From positions 682,001 to 746,000 of the forward strand of contig CP075369.1 of NCBI GenBank assembly GCA_019454205.1: a stretch of DNA of 64,000 bases. The letters are read 5' to 3'. A model generated the notes under the pieces. That model was not told the DNA's origin and ran no database searches. It saw only the letters and a program-made list of their open reading frames with translations. The position numbers were made by a program, and so were the translations under genes. This document shows positions 8,340-17,609 of the stretch, in pieces; the stretch's first letter is position 1; every line of letters starts with the position of its first letter. This DNA is from Xanthobacteraceae bacterium. GTDB taxonomy: Bacteria > Pseudomonadota > Alphaproteobacteria > Rhizobiales > Xanthobacteraceae.

Positions 8340-10421
8340 CTAGAACGTCGCGCGCATCTTCGCGAAGAATGTCCGGCCCTGTTCGGGCAGGCCGTCCGCC
8401 AGTTCGAAATGCTTGTCGAACATGTTGCGGACGCCGGCCGTGATGTCCGCGTTATGGCGGATCCGGTATCTCGCAGTCAGGTTCACCAGCATGTACGAAC
8501 CCGTCAGGTAATAGGCGCCGACAGCAGGCGCCGGATTCTGCACCACTTCGGTCCAGCGGCTGCTCGCGATTTCCACGCTCGGAATGATTTCGAGCTGCGA
8601 AAGGGCCTGATAGTTGAGGAACATATAGGCCTTGTGTTGCGGCACGCCGGTCGGACGGAATGTGGTGTTCACGGTATCGGTGATCTCGCGCCGGATAAAC
8701 GTATAGTTCGCCCCAAATTGCAGATCGCCGGTGATGCGGGTCTCGCCGGAAATCTCAAACCCGTAGAAATAACCATCGCCGACGTTCTGGAACTGCGTGG
8801 TGTTGGCCGGGTTCGGCGGCGTTGGCAGGCGAACGGACTGAATGAAATTCTTCATGTCGCTGTAGAACACCGCGGTTTCGATCTTGGTGTCCGGGTTGAA
8901 GCGATATTTCCAGCCGAGTTCGTAATTGGTGGAGCGTTCAGGCCCGAGGTCCGGGTTGGGAAGTGCCGTGCCGAAGCGCGTGCTGAACCGCTCGAACAAG
9001 GTAGGGAAGCGGCTGCGCTACGAAACGCTGGCGTGCACTTGTCCCGCCGTTGAGTAGCGCCAGACCAGCATCGACTGCCAGTTGAACGCATCGCTCCCAC
9101 CGAGCGGATAATTATAAAGACCGAGCACGGTCGAATATTCCTCGACGCGCTGCAGCTTGTTCTGGTCGTAGCTGACGCCGGCGATCCAGTCCAAGTCGCG
9201 GTTGACGTGGAACGTATTCTCGGCCGCGATCGACCAGGTCTGCTCTTTCTGCGTCTGTACCGGTTCGATGTTCCTGTTGACCGGATCGGTCGGACGGTTG
9301 TCGTTGTATTCCTTGTGCGTGTCGTAGCGGATGTGGAACGCCGTCTTCAGCGTATTTCTCGGAATGATCTGTGTTCCAGCCTCGATGCTCGCACCATAGG
9401 CGGTGTCGTTGTAATAGCTGTCGAAGCGGCCGTTAGCGCTCTGCGTCGTGTAGGTGATGTTGTCGTAGGCCGAGAGCAGGTTGTCGAACGTGTTGTAGTA
9501 AAGCTTGGTCTTTACGTAAGACACTTCGCCGATTTTCGTATTGGAGTGGAAGCTGACGTTCTGGATGTTCCAGTATGGCCAACGCCAGAATCCGTTCGCA
9601 GGAACGGGAGGGTTATTGCGCACATGGAGCGGCGCGCCTTTTTCGCCTTCCTGCTTGATGTAGTTGAAGACGTATTCGTCGGTGTCGTTCGGCGTGAAGC
9701 CGAGCTTGAAGTTGGCCCGCCAGTCGCTCGAATCCGAATTAATGCGGCGGCCGCCGTCTTCGAGGCTGCCCGGAACCGGCTGATACTTGCGCGATAGCGT
9801 CCAGTAGTCCTGATCGACCACCGCGATGCTGCCTTGCAGGTAATAGCGTTCCTGCAATGTGCCGAGTCGCGCGTATGTCTGCCAGCCATTGAAATTGCCG
9901 CGGTTATCCAGGTTCATGCCTGCGGTGACTTCGCCCTCGAAGGGCTTTGTCGGCTTTCGCGTGACCAGGTTGATCCAGCCGCCCATGCCCCCAGGACCAT
10001 TGAGCACCGAGGCATAACCTTTCTCGACCTGAATCTCGGCGAGATCTGGCGTGATGAATCGGTTGTAGTCGAGCCGGTTATCGGCGGGCAGATAGACCCG
10101 GACACCATCGACGGTGAGGGGTACCTGCCAGCGGCCGAAGCCGCGTACGAAAATATCACGCTCGTTGCGGCGCGCGTTGCTGTCCATCGTCGCGTTCACG
10201 CCGGGAATGTTGGCGAGCGCATCGTCAAGCGTGACGGCATTGCGCACGTATAGCTGCTCGCTGGAAACCGTGACGCCTGTAGGAGAAACGGTCGAGCCGG
10301 GTTGGCTCGCAGTAATCGTGATGGTGCCGAGATTGAACACTTCATTGCTCTGCGCGAATGCAGGCTGAGAGCAACAGATAGCCGTAGTGGATAGAAGAAT
10401 CGCTGAGAGAGAAACGCGCAT
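8340..10421 (-). pseudogene. TonB-dependent outer-membrane receptor interrupted by an in-frame TAG
   Basis: The gene encodes a signal peptide (LSAILLSTTAICCSQPAFA), a plug domain starting at LGTITITAS with the family motif VLNGPGGMGGWINLVTRKP, and a 22-strand barrel whose last residues are FFAKMRATF. Codon 468 (9018-9020, minus strand) is TAG. The frame is unchanged and homology continues directly after it (RSRFPTLFERF...GTALPNPDLGPE), so a single base change explains the break. Read through, it would be 693 residues. ATG 10421 has GGGGG upstream and is preferred to the GTG/ATG a few codons earlier. Its ModE-like operator upstream suggests uptake of a molybdenum chelate, though an iron siderophore is the usual substrate of such receptors. 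Confidence 0.85.
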
Positions 10422-10428
10422 AACGCCC

Positions 10429-10470
10429 CCGGTCACAGGCTTTTGCCTTGCCTAGTTTTTTGCTGACCGG
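10429..10470 (-). promoter_or_regulatory. Foldable leader of the TonB receptor gene
   Basis: On the minus strand CCGGTCA (10470-10464) can pair with TGACCGG (10435-10429). Inside it, AGGC/GCCT can form a smaller stem around an A-rich loop. The 3' arm runs straight into the GGGGG ribosome binding site of the receptor. It matches no riboswitch class that I recognise. Confidence 0.4.
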
Positions 10471-10521
10471 CTCCCTCGAGCCTTGAAACGCGCATCCCAG
10501 CCCGGATTGACGCGTTATTTA

Positions 10522-10545
10522 CGTTATATCTTGGGAAATATAGCG
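10522..10545 (-). promoter_or_regulatory. ModE-type operator upstream of the TonB receptor
   Basis: Inverted repeat CGTTATAT (10522-10529), 8-nt spacer, ATATAGCG (10538-10545). Seven of eight positions are symmetric and the 8-8-8 geometry equals that of the E. coli modA operator. An extra half-site-like CGTTATTT lies at 10513-10520. It is about 100 bp upstream of the receptor start, a normal position for a repressor or activator site. Confidence 0.65.
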
Positions 10546-10645
10546 AGTCTATGCTTCGGGACGCACAAATCGTCGCGCTTTCGCTACGCACTGGGCGAGT
10601 GGGTTGGCGCCGCTAGCTACGAGGATTCGTAGTTGTGAGACGTCT

Positions 10646-12142
10646 TCAGGTCGCGGGCTGTACCACTTCGACCAGCGTCTTCTCTTTTTCCTGCACCGGA
10701 AGCGGAGAAAACTCGCCTGCCGCGGAAGCGTCCGGCAGCAGGTGCGCAATCGCGTTCGCGTAGTAGCGCACGACATGAACGTCGTTCGGGTTCACGCGGA
10801 AGCTGCCGTCGTCTTCCAGCACGAGATGGCGCAGCCGCAGCATGCGCAGGCCGACTTCGATGGCATAGTCACGGTCGGCACGCGGAATGTGGACGTAGGC
10901 ACCGTTCGACTCCAGTTCGTCGATCAGCCGCGCGACGCGCGCCTTGATCTCGAACAGGGAAAGCGCAGCCGGGTTGGCGTCCAGCAGCGCAGTCGAAACC
11001 AGCGAAACGGGAAGGGCGGGCACCACGCGGCCCACCGCGTCCATCAGCTTCAGGCCCAGCTTCTCGATTTCGGCGTGACGCGTATCTTCGGGCAGGTCGC
11101 GGAAATCAATCTTCTGCTCCGCCACATATTTCTTCAGCGAGAACGGCTCGCCGAAACTGACGCAGGTATAACCGAGCCGGTACCAGCGTCCGCGGAATGC
11201 GAGCCAAATCGCATTGAGGAAGTGCTTGAGGAACGTGAACAGGTTGAAGCCGAATACCGGCTTCTTGCCCGGCTCGGTGTTTGCGGCGCTGGTGAGCATC
11301 CGGTCTTCCAGCACGCGGTCGTAGTTCACGCCGACTGGAACGAACACGACATCCTTCGGCCCCTTGGGATCGAACGCCGCCACCATGTAGCTGAGCAGGC
11401 CGAACTTCGGCGGGCGCAACTTGCCATCGCGGCTCAGGCCGCCTTCGGGGAAGATCGCCTGCACCACGCCGGAAGCAGTCGCCATGTGAACATAGCGCGA
11501 AAGAACTTTCCGGTAGAGCGCATCGCGTGAGTCGCGACGGATGAAGTAGGCGCCCATCGAGCGGATGAGGTTGCGCAGTCCCCAGATCTGCGCCCATTCG
11601 CCGACCGCGTAACTCAGCGCAGACGAGGTGGCTGCGACATAGGTCACTAGCACGTAGTCCATGTTGGAACGGTGATTGATGACGAACACGACGGAAGAGT
11701 CGGGATCGACCTTCGCAAAGGAGTCCTCGTTGCGGATACCGATGCGCACACGGTAGAGCGATTCCGAAATCCGCTTCGCGATCCGCGTGCCGATACGGAA
11801 ATAGGCATAGGCACTGAACGAGGGCACGATCTCGCCCGCGTATTTCTTCACCTTCTCCATGACGACTTCGCGCGGCATTTTGTTGTCGCGCGCATACTCG
11901 TCGATGGTGTGGAGCACTTCCGGGTCGTATACCAGCCGGTCCATCAATACCTGGCGCTTGGTCAGCTTGAACGGTTTGATCTGGAGCCGGAGCCGGGTGT
12001 TGAGTTCGCTGATCGCCTTGTTGGCCCGCCGCCGCAGCGCCCAGCGCACGCTTGGAATCAGGAGCCGGTCGAGGAAGGCGAGCGCCGCCAGCAGCGCGGC
12101 GATAATGACCAGCCACAGCGGCAGCGTGACTTCAGACCACAT
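10646..12142 (-). CDS. Glycerol-3-phosphate acyltransferase-like membrane acyltransferase (PlsB-type)
   Basis: A 498-residue member of the PlsC/PlsB acyltransferase superfamily, probably performing the first acylation of glycerol-3-phosphate in phospholipid synthesis. One N-terminal membrane helix (about 8-26) anchors it. The catalytic HX4D motif is NHRSNMD (His157, Asp162) and the glycerol-phosphate-binding motif is FPEGGLSRDG (231-240). It is shorter than enterobacterial PlsB (about 800 residues) but matches the roughly 500-residue alphaproteobacterial form with a helical C-terminal region. It is transcribed toward the TonB receptor promoter and is divergent from the alpha/beta hydrolase. 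Confidence 0.85.
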   Translation of the reverse strand: MWSEVTLPLWLVIIAALLAALAFLDRLLIPSVRWALRRRANKAISELNTRLRLQIKPFKLTKRQVLMDRLVYDPEVLHTIDEYARDNKMPREVVMEKVKKYAGEIVPSFSAYAYFRIGTRIAKRISESLYRVRIGIRNEDSFAKVDPDSSVVFVINHRSNMDYVLVTYVAATSSALSYAVGEWAQIWGLRNLIRSMGAYFIRRDSRDALYRKVLSRYVHMATASGVVQAIFPEGGLSRDGKLRPPKFGLLSYMVAAFDPKGPKDVVFVPVGVNYDRVLEDRMLTSAANTEPGKKPVFGFNLFTFLKHFLNAIWLAFRGRWYRLGYTCVSFGEPFSLKKYVAEQKIDFRDLPEDTRHAEIEKLGLKLMDAVGRVVPALPVSLVSTALLDANPAALSLFEIKARVARLIDELESNGAYVHIPRADRDYAIEVGLRMLRLRHLVLEDDGSFRVNPNDVHVVRYYANAIAHLLPDASAAGEFSPLPVQEKEKTLVEVVQPAT

Positions 12143-12248
12143 AATTCAGCCCCACTTCCCCGCGAGACGGCGGGTACGCAATCCGCTATGAAGCGCCGCA
12201 ATTCTCCGGCGATCCGTTTTTCTGTCACGCTCCGGTCACGAACCGCCC

Positions 12249-13613
12249 ATGCAATACAAACCCCGGCCTTCGCGCAACTGGTCGCGCAAGCTGAAAGGCT
12301 ACGCCCTCGGCTGGCCCTGGTTCGACCCCATCAGTTCGTGGGTGCTGCGCAGGATCTTCGTGCCGTCTTCGCTGCTCTGGGCAGCGGCCGAACAGGCCGG
12401 GCTATCCACCGACAAGTTCTATGAAGCGACGCGCTTGCCGCGCCGCACAAACGACGAAAAGAAACTTGCTGCCGCGCTCGAACACGCCGCGAAAGCGCGC
12501 GCAATCGCGGACAGCCGCGAGGCGGAATGGCAGGAAGCGTTTTTCGGCGGGCAGGCGGTCGATGCGGAGCGTTTGCGCGAAATCGAAAGCGCGCGTTTCA
12601 ATGCCAGCCACGACTACAACATGACGCGCCGCGCGTTCGGTTTCCTGCTTCGCCGCGAGCCGCCGCAGATCCGGTTCGCGACCCAAAGTCCGGAGGAAGT
12701 CGCGGCCGTATATGGCGCACAGTTCGAGAAGCTGCGCGAGATGCCGGGCAATCCCGCTTCGGTCCCTGTCGAAGAATCGCGCAGGGTCGAACGCAGCGCG
12801 GGGACGGATTTCTGGCTCTGCTTTCAAAGTCCGTCGCCATGGCTCGGCGATACGGTCTATGCGCGTGTGCTGGAGCCCCGCGGCGTGAAGAACCCGCCGA
12901 CCGTGATTTTCGGCCACGGCATCTGCATCGAGTTCGATCACTGGCGCGGACTGATCGACGAAGCGCGCACGCTGCGCGCGGAAGGTTTCCGTGTCATTCG
13001 TCCCGTTGCGCCGTGGCATGGCCGCCGCCGTCCGCGCGGCAGCTTCGGCGGCGAGCCGATGATGCACCGGATGCCCGGCGGCCTGTTCGATGTGTTCGGC
13101 GGCGCGGCGCAGGAATGGGCGGTGCTCGCCAACTGGGCGCGCAAAAACTCGCAAGGCCCGTTGGCTTATGGCGGCACCAGCCTTGGCGCGCTGATCGCAC
13201 AATTCGCTGCCGACCGTCACGCCGCGAGCGGGCAGCCGCGCGCAGAGGGGCTATTCCTCATCACCCATTCGGGACGCATGACCGACGCCACTTTCGGCGG
13301 CTCGATGGCAGGTCTGCTCGGCGTTACAGTGGATGCCGAAGCGAGTGGCTGGAATCGCGAGCGCATCGAGAACGCGCTCGGCCTGCTCGATCCCGCGCGG
13401 GAAGCGGCCGTAAGGCCGGACCGGATCGTCACCGTACTCGGCCTGCGCGACAAGGTTACGCCTTACGCGAGCGGACTGAGCCTGATCGATTCCTGGGGCG
13501 TGCCTGCGGAGAACCGCTTTGTGTGGGATCGCGGGCATTTCTCCATGCCGCTGACCATGATCCGCAACCCCGCGCCGGTCACACGCTTTCGCGAAATTAT
13601 GACGCGCACCTAA
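12249..13613 (+). CDS. Alpha/beta hydrolase family protein
   Basis: A 454-residue protein. The C-terminal two thirds carry an alpha/beta hydrolase core: oxyanion-hole strand VIFGHGICIEFDHW, nucleophile elbow GGTSLGAL (Ser311), and a likely catalytic His in WDRGHFSMPL near the end. The N-terminal 150 residues are helical and charged with no recognised domain. The substrate is unknown; an esterase or lipase is likely given its divergent pairing with an acyltransferase gene. The last 4 bases overlap the convergent CoA hydrolase gene. Confidence 0.8.
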   Translation: MQYKPRPSRNWSRKLKGYALGWPWFDPISSWVLRRIFVPSSLLWAAAEQAGLSTDKFYEATRLPRRTNDEKKLAAALEHAAKARAIADSREAEWQEAFFGGQAVDAERLREIESARFNASHDYNMTRRAFGFLLRREPPQIRFATQSPEEVAAVYGAQFEKLREMPGNPASVPVEESRRVERSAGTDFWLCFQSPSPWLGDTVYARVLEPRGVKNPPTVIFGHGICIEFDHWRGLIDEARTLRAEGFRVIRPVAPWHGRRRPRGSFGGEPMMHRMPGGLFDVFGGAAQEWAVLANWARKNSQGPLAYGGTSLGALIAQFAADRHAASGQPRAEGLFLITHSGRMTDATFGGSMAGLLGVTVDAEASGWNRERIENALGLLDPAREAAVRPDRIVTVLGLRDKVTPYASGLSLIDSWGVPAENRFVWDRGHFSMPLTMIRNPAPVTRFREIMTRT

Positions 13614-15472
13614 ACAAGCGCGCCTTTCAGCAACATGCGGTAGAGCTTTCCGCGAAGGTCAGTCGGTGCGTCGAGTTGTACGCGTGTCAGCGCTTCGCGC
13701 ATTTTTTCGTTTTCCTTCGCGGAGAAACCGCGCATCGCGAGTCGCAGGAGTGTGAGCGGCGAAGCGGACGCGGTTTTCAGCGTTTGCAACGCAGGGACCA
13801 GCCGCTGCTCGGTCTCGTTAAAATCCGTGCCGAATGGGAAGTCGGGCAACAGCCCGCGCTCTTTCGCGGATGAGAGCGCAAGGATAATGCGTTCTGGCGT
13901 GTTATTGCGATGAGCGGCGGGGATTTCGTAGTTCCTCGCGATCTTCCCCACGTCTTTCGCCTTGCGCAGCAATTCCGGTTGGAAGCGGGAATCCGCGATT
14001 GAAAGCATCGCCGCTACGACCTGCGCGTCGGATTTTCCCCGAAGGTCCGCGATGCCATATTCGGTAACGACGATATCGCGCAGGTGACGCGGGATGGTGG
14101 TGTGGCCGTAGTTCCAGATGATGTTGGAACTGGTACTGCCGCTCGAAGTGCGCGTCGCATTCACGCAGATGATCGAGCGCGCGTCGTCGAGCGCAAAAGC
14201 CTGCGCCACGAAATTATACTGGCCGCCGACGCCGCTCACGACCTTGCCGTCGTCCAGCCCGTCCGAGACGATGGCGCCGAGCATCGTTGCCATCATGCCG
14301 TTGTTGATGAAGCGCGCCTTCACGCGCGCCGCACGTTTCTTCGCCTCATCGCCGTAGAGCTGGTTGACGTAGGAGATCGCTTTCATCTGAAGTTTCGCGC
14401 GCTCGCCGTCGCCCATCTCGCGCAGGCGGCGGTAGAAATCCTTCGGCCCGAGGAAGAATCCGCCTTGCAGCAGCGCGCCATCGACTTCGCGCTTCACCAC
14501 GCCGGCGTCGATCAGGGGCAGGAACGAGTCCACGAACATTTCCGTGGCGGCGTACAAACCGGCGTCGAACGTGCCGAGTTCACGCGGAGGAGAAGTTTCG
14601 AACGGCAACAATCGCGCAATCGTCTCGCGATACGCCGCGTTATCGCGCTGGCGCAGCACCAGCGCATGGGCGGCGGCGTCGCCTTCCGCGCCGATCCCGA
14701 TTTGCAGTGTGCCGCCATCGGCCACCAGCGTCGAGGCGTTCAGGCCGATGGCATAGGCGGTGAGGGGCACCGGCGATTTCGGCACGGCGAACAGCGGAAA
14801 GTCGGTGGCCCTGTTTTCGTATACGAAATCGAACGCGCTTTCCGGCAGGTCGCCGTCGCCGGGCATGAACGGCAATTCGCTGTTCACTTCCGCCACCAGC
14901 GCGAAATCCGCGCGGCCTTCCGCGCGCGCCTGCAAGAGATCGAGGGTCAGATCGGTGTTGCAGGAGAGCGAGTAGCGCGTCTCGCCGTTCACCACGCGCT
15001 TCGCGACCAGTTGCGCAATCACGTTGATGCCGCGCTCCAGCACATAGCGTCCCGCATGCGTGTAGTTCGCGGAGATGTAATTCTGCTGGACGGCTGCCAC
15101 GCCGAGCCAGCGACCCGCCAGCAGGAAGAACTCGCTGACGTCGATATTCGCAGGCACCGTTCCGCTGCGCAGCGCGCGGGCGTAGTGCAGGTCGGGGTAG
15201 TCCTTGAACAGCCGGTCCAGCACCGGATTGATGAACGCCGCTTCCAGTCCCGAAACCTGCGGCCGTTGCAACGTCAGCGCGGTGAAGATGGAAAGCTGTT
15301 GTGCCGGCTCGTTCGACGCAAAATCGTAGATCGCGTTCGCGACCGTGTTCGCTTTGCCGAGGCCGAGCGGCAGCGCGAGCACCATCTTCCTGCCGCTGCG
15401 CGCGGCGAGCGCGGAAGCGAGCGCCGCCGCATCGGAGAAGTGCTCGGTCTTTCGAGTCGCTGTCCTGTTCAT
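13610..15472 (-). CDS. Acetyl-CoA hydrolase/transferase family protein
   Basis: A 620-residue CoA transferase of the acetyl-CoA hydrolase/4-hydroxybutyrate CoA-transferase superfamily. Two alpha/beta halves are visible. The C-terminal domain includes GVGGQYNFVAQAF, the usual glycine-rich CoA-site segment, and YGIADLRGKSD, a hallmark of this family. It is the last gene of a minus-strand run (acyl-CoA dehydrogenases, SDR), starting 36 nt after the SDR stop. It probably releases or swaps CoA on the product of that pathway. The 4-base convergent overlap with the hydrolase gene is unremarkable. Confidence 0.87.
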   Translation of the reverse strand: MNRTATRKTEHFSDAAALASALAARSGRKMVLALPLGLGKANTVANAIYDFASNEPAQQLSIFTALTLQRPQVSGLEAAFINPVLDRLFKDYPDLHYARALRSGTVPANIDVSEFFLLAGRWLGVAAVQQNYISANYTHAGRYVLERGINVIAQLVAKRVVNGETRYSLSCNTDLTLDLLQARAEGRADFALVAEVNSELPFMPGDGDLPESAFDFVYENRATDFPLFAVPKSPVPLTAYAIGLNASTLVADGGTLQIGIGAEGDAAAHALVLRQRDNAAYRETIARLLPFETSPPRELGTFDAGLYAATEMFVDSFLPLIDAGVVKREVDGALLQGGFFLGPKDFYRRLREMGDGERAKLQMKAISYVNQLYGDEAKKRAARVKARFINNGMMATMLGAIVSDGLDDGKVVSGVGGQYNFVAQAFALDDARSIICVNATRTSSGSTSSNIIWNYGHTTIPRHLRDIVVTEYGIADLRGKSDAQVVAAMLSIADSRFQPELLRKAKDVGKIARNYEIPAAHRNNTPERIILALSSAKERGLLPDFPFGTDFNETEQRLVPALQTLKTASASPLTLLRLAMRGFSAKENEKMREALTRVQLDAPTDLRGKLYRMLLKGALV

Positions 15473-15508
15473 GGGCGAAGTCTAGCTCCGCCGCACGAAA
15501 CCGGCGTG

Positions 15509-16435
15509 TTATTTTTTCGACAAGTCGATCCCGTTGGCTTTCGCGGCCATCGCGACATATTTCTGCGTCTGGTGGAACGCGCCTTCGAGGATTTGCGCGG
15601 TCTTGATGTCGGAAATCTCCGCGAATTTCGCGGCAATTGTTTCCGGCGTGCGCTCCTCCGGAGCGAGGTAGACGCCCTGCGTCTCAACGACGCGCACCAC
15701 CGCGTACACGCCTGCGCCCGCGCCCATGATGGTCCGCGACGGCGCGTCCTCGCTCACCATATAAAGCACGGCAGGCGTGATCGCTTCCGGCTGCATGAGC
15801 TGAAGCACGTTCGGCGGCAGCAATTCTTCGGTCATGCGCGTCGCCGCGGTGGGCGAGAGTGTGTTCACGCGAATGTTGAACTTCTGCCCTTCGTGGTGGA
15901 GCACGTTCATCAAGCCGACCATGCCGGCTTTCGCCGCGCCGTAGTTTGCCTGTCCGAAGTTGCCGTACAGGCCCGACGAGGAAGAAGTCAGCACGATGCG
16001 CCCGTAATTCTGCTCGCGCATGATTTCCCACGCCGCTTTGCAGCAGTTCACCGAACCCATCAGGTGGACCTCGAGGACGAGGCGGAAATCGTCCAGTTCC
16101 ATCTTGTGGAAGGTCTTGTCGCGCAGGATACCGGCGTTGTTGACGAGGATATCGACGCGGCCCCACTTCTTCTTCGCGTCGGCGATCATCGCCTCGACTT
16201 CATTATATTTAGCGACGTTCGCGCCGTTGGCGATGGCGTCTCCGCCCTTCGCCTTGATCTCCTCGACCACTTTCTCGGCAGCGCTGAGCGAACCGCCCGA
16301 TCCGTCGCGCGCACCGCCGAGATCGTTGACGACGACCTTGGCGCCGCGTTCGGCGAGGGCAAGCGCATGCGAACGGCCGATGCCGTTGCCTGCGCCGGTG
16401 ACGATAGCGACCCGATTGTCGTAGCGGATGGTCAT
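15509..16435 (-). CDS. SDR dehydrogenase, (3R)-hydroxyacyl-CoA dehydrogenase (HSD17B4)-like
   Basis: A 308-residue short-chain dehydrogenase. Cofactor motif is TGAGNGIG (13-20), an insertion NDLGGARDGSGGS typical of the peroxisomal multifunctional enzyme type 2 dehydrogenase domain follows, then NNAG (99-102) and catalytic YxxxK (Tyr165, Lys169). The length and the insert point to oxidation of a 3-hydroxyacyl-CoA in a beta-oxidation-type route. Two acyl-CoA dehydrogenases lie upstream and a CoA hydrolase/transferase downstream on the same strand, with gaps of about 35 nt, consistent with one operon. Confidence 0.88.
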   Translation of the reverse strand: MTIRYDNRVAIVTGAGNGIGRSHALALAERGAKVVVNDLGGARDGSGGSLSAAEKVVEEIKAKGGDAIANGANVAKYNEVEAMIADAKKKWGRVDILVNNAGILRDKTFHKMELDDFRLVLEVHLMGSVNCCKAAWEIMREQNYGRIVLTSSSSGLYGNFGQANYGAAKAGMVGLMNVLHHEGQKFNIRVNTLSPTAATRMTEELLPPNVLQLMQPEAITPAVLYMVSEDAPSRTIMGAGAGVYAVVRVVETQGVYLAPEERTPETIAAKFAEISDIKTAQILEGAFHQTQKYVAMAAKANGIDLSKK

Positions 16436-16470
16436 GGGATGTACCTGTTACTGCTGTTTGGAGAAGGAAA

Positions 16471-17607
16471 TCAGAATTTCTGGCTGAGTGCGAAGCGGTC
16501 GGCGTGGAAATAAGCGTCGCCGAGAAACTCCTGCGTGACGCGCGCGCGTTTCATGAACAGCCCTGCGTCGATTTCGTCGGTCATGCCCATGCCGCCGAAC
16601 ATCTGCACCGCTTCGGAAACCGCGAGCTTCGCCGTTTCGCAGGCTTTGAACTTCGCGGCACTCACCGCCGTGCCGGCGCCGTCGGGATTCTTGTCGAGCG
16701 CGACGCAGGCCGCGAGCACGAGCGAACGCAGCAACTCGATCTCGCCGAACAGATGCGCGGCGCGGTGTTGCAACGCCTGGAATTCGCCGATCGCCTTGCC
16801 GAACTGCTTGCGTTCCTTGAGATAAGCAACCGTGCGTTCGAAGCTCTCGCCCGCGATGCCGAGCATTTCCGCGGAGACGCCGGCGCGGCCCGCGTTCAGC
16901 GCATTCTCAAGCAGGCCGTAAGCCTTGCCGGTCTCGCCGAGCGCGTCGGCGCCGGTGGCATTCACGTTGTCGAAGCGGATGCGCGCATTGTTGCCGCTAT
17001 CCACGCTCGTCACGCGCTCGATGGTGATGCCGGGAGATTTCGCATCGACCAGGAACAGCGCGATGCCTTCCTTGTTGCCCGGTTCGCCTTCGACGCGCGC
17101 CGCGACGAGGATGCTGTCCGCGACATGCCCGTCCACCACGAAACTTTTCTCGCCGTTCAGCTTGAAGGCGTTGCCCGCCATCTCCGCCTTTAGCGCGATG
17201 CCTTCCGGCGCGTGCTTGCGGCCTTCGTCCACGGCCAGCGCGATGATCGCCTTCGCGTCCGAGATCGCAGGCAACCATTTCTTCTTCTGCTCGTCGTTGC
17301 CGCCGCGGCGGATTGCGGTCGCCGCCATCACCGCGGTCGAGAGGAACGGGGAGGCGGTCAGCGTCCGGCCCATCTCCTCGCAGACCAGCGCCATGCCGAC
17401 ATGGCCGAAGTCCGAGCCGCCATTTGCTTCGTCGATCAGGATGCCGGTCCAGCCCATGTCCTTCATGCCGCGCCAGAGGTCGCGGTCGAAGCCGTCTTTA
17501 TCTTTCGTGTCGCGCAGGCGGCGCAGCGCGCTTACAGGCGATTTCTCCGCGAGGAAGCCGCGCGCGGAGTCGCGCAGCATGATGCGGTCTTCGTCGAGCG
17601 CGATCAT
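16471..17607 (-). CDS. Acyl-CoA dehydrogenase, second subunit lacking the usual catalytic glutamate
   Basis: A 378-residue acyl-CoA dehydrogenase. The N-terminal helical domain, the middle beta domain (EKSFVVDGHVADSILVAAR) and the C-terminal helical domain with QMFGGMGMTDE are all present. In the C-terminal tail the segment corresponding to the YEG/IEGGTSEI catalytic glutamate region reads LGDAYFHADRFA, with no candidate base. Start ATG 17607 begins 2 nt after the stop of the partner dehydrogenase, so the 47-codon open extension upstream is not used. The tight pairing with a second acyl-CoA dehydrogenase suggests a heteromeric enzyme like those of steroid side-chain catabolism. Confidence 0.87.
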   Translation of the reverse strand: MIALDEDRIMLRDSARGFLAEKSPVSALRRLRDTKDKDGFDRDLWRGMKDMGWTGILIDEANGGSDFGHVGMALVCEEMGRTLTASPFLSTAVMAATAIRRGGNDEQKKKWLPAISDAKAIIALAVDEGRKHAPEGIALKAEMAGNAFKLNGEKSFVVDGHVADSILVAARVEGEPGNKEGIALFLVDAKSPGITIERVTSVDSGNNARIRFDNVNATGADALGETGKAYGLLENALNAGRAGVSAEMLGIAGESFERTVAYLKERKQFGKAIGEFQALQHRAAHLFGEIELLRSLVLAACVALDKNPDGAGTAVSAAKFKACETAKLAVSEAVQMFGGMGMTDEIDAGLFMKRARVTQEFLGDAYFHADRFALSQKF

Positions 17608-17609
17608 GG

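Noticed and set aside
14084..16513. A plus-strand open frame of about 800 codons across the CoA hydrolase and SDR genes
   Set aside because: It is antisense to two clearly conserved genes, its protein is Arg/His/Ala-rich with no domain, and such frames are expected opposite high-GC genes.
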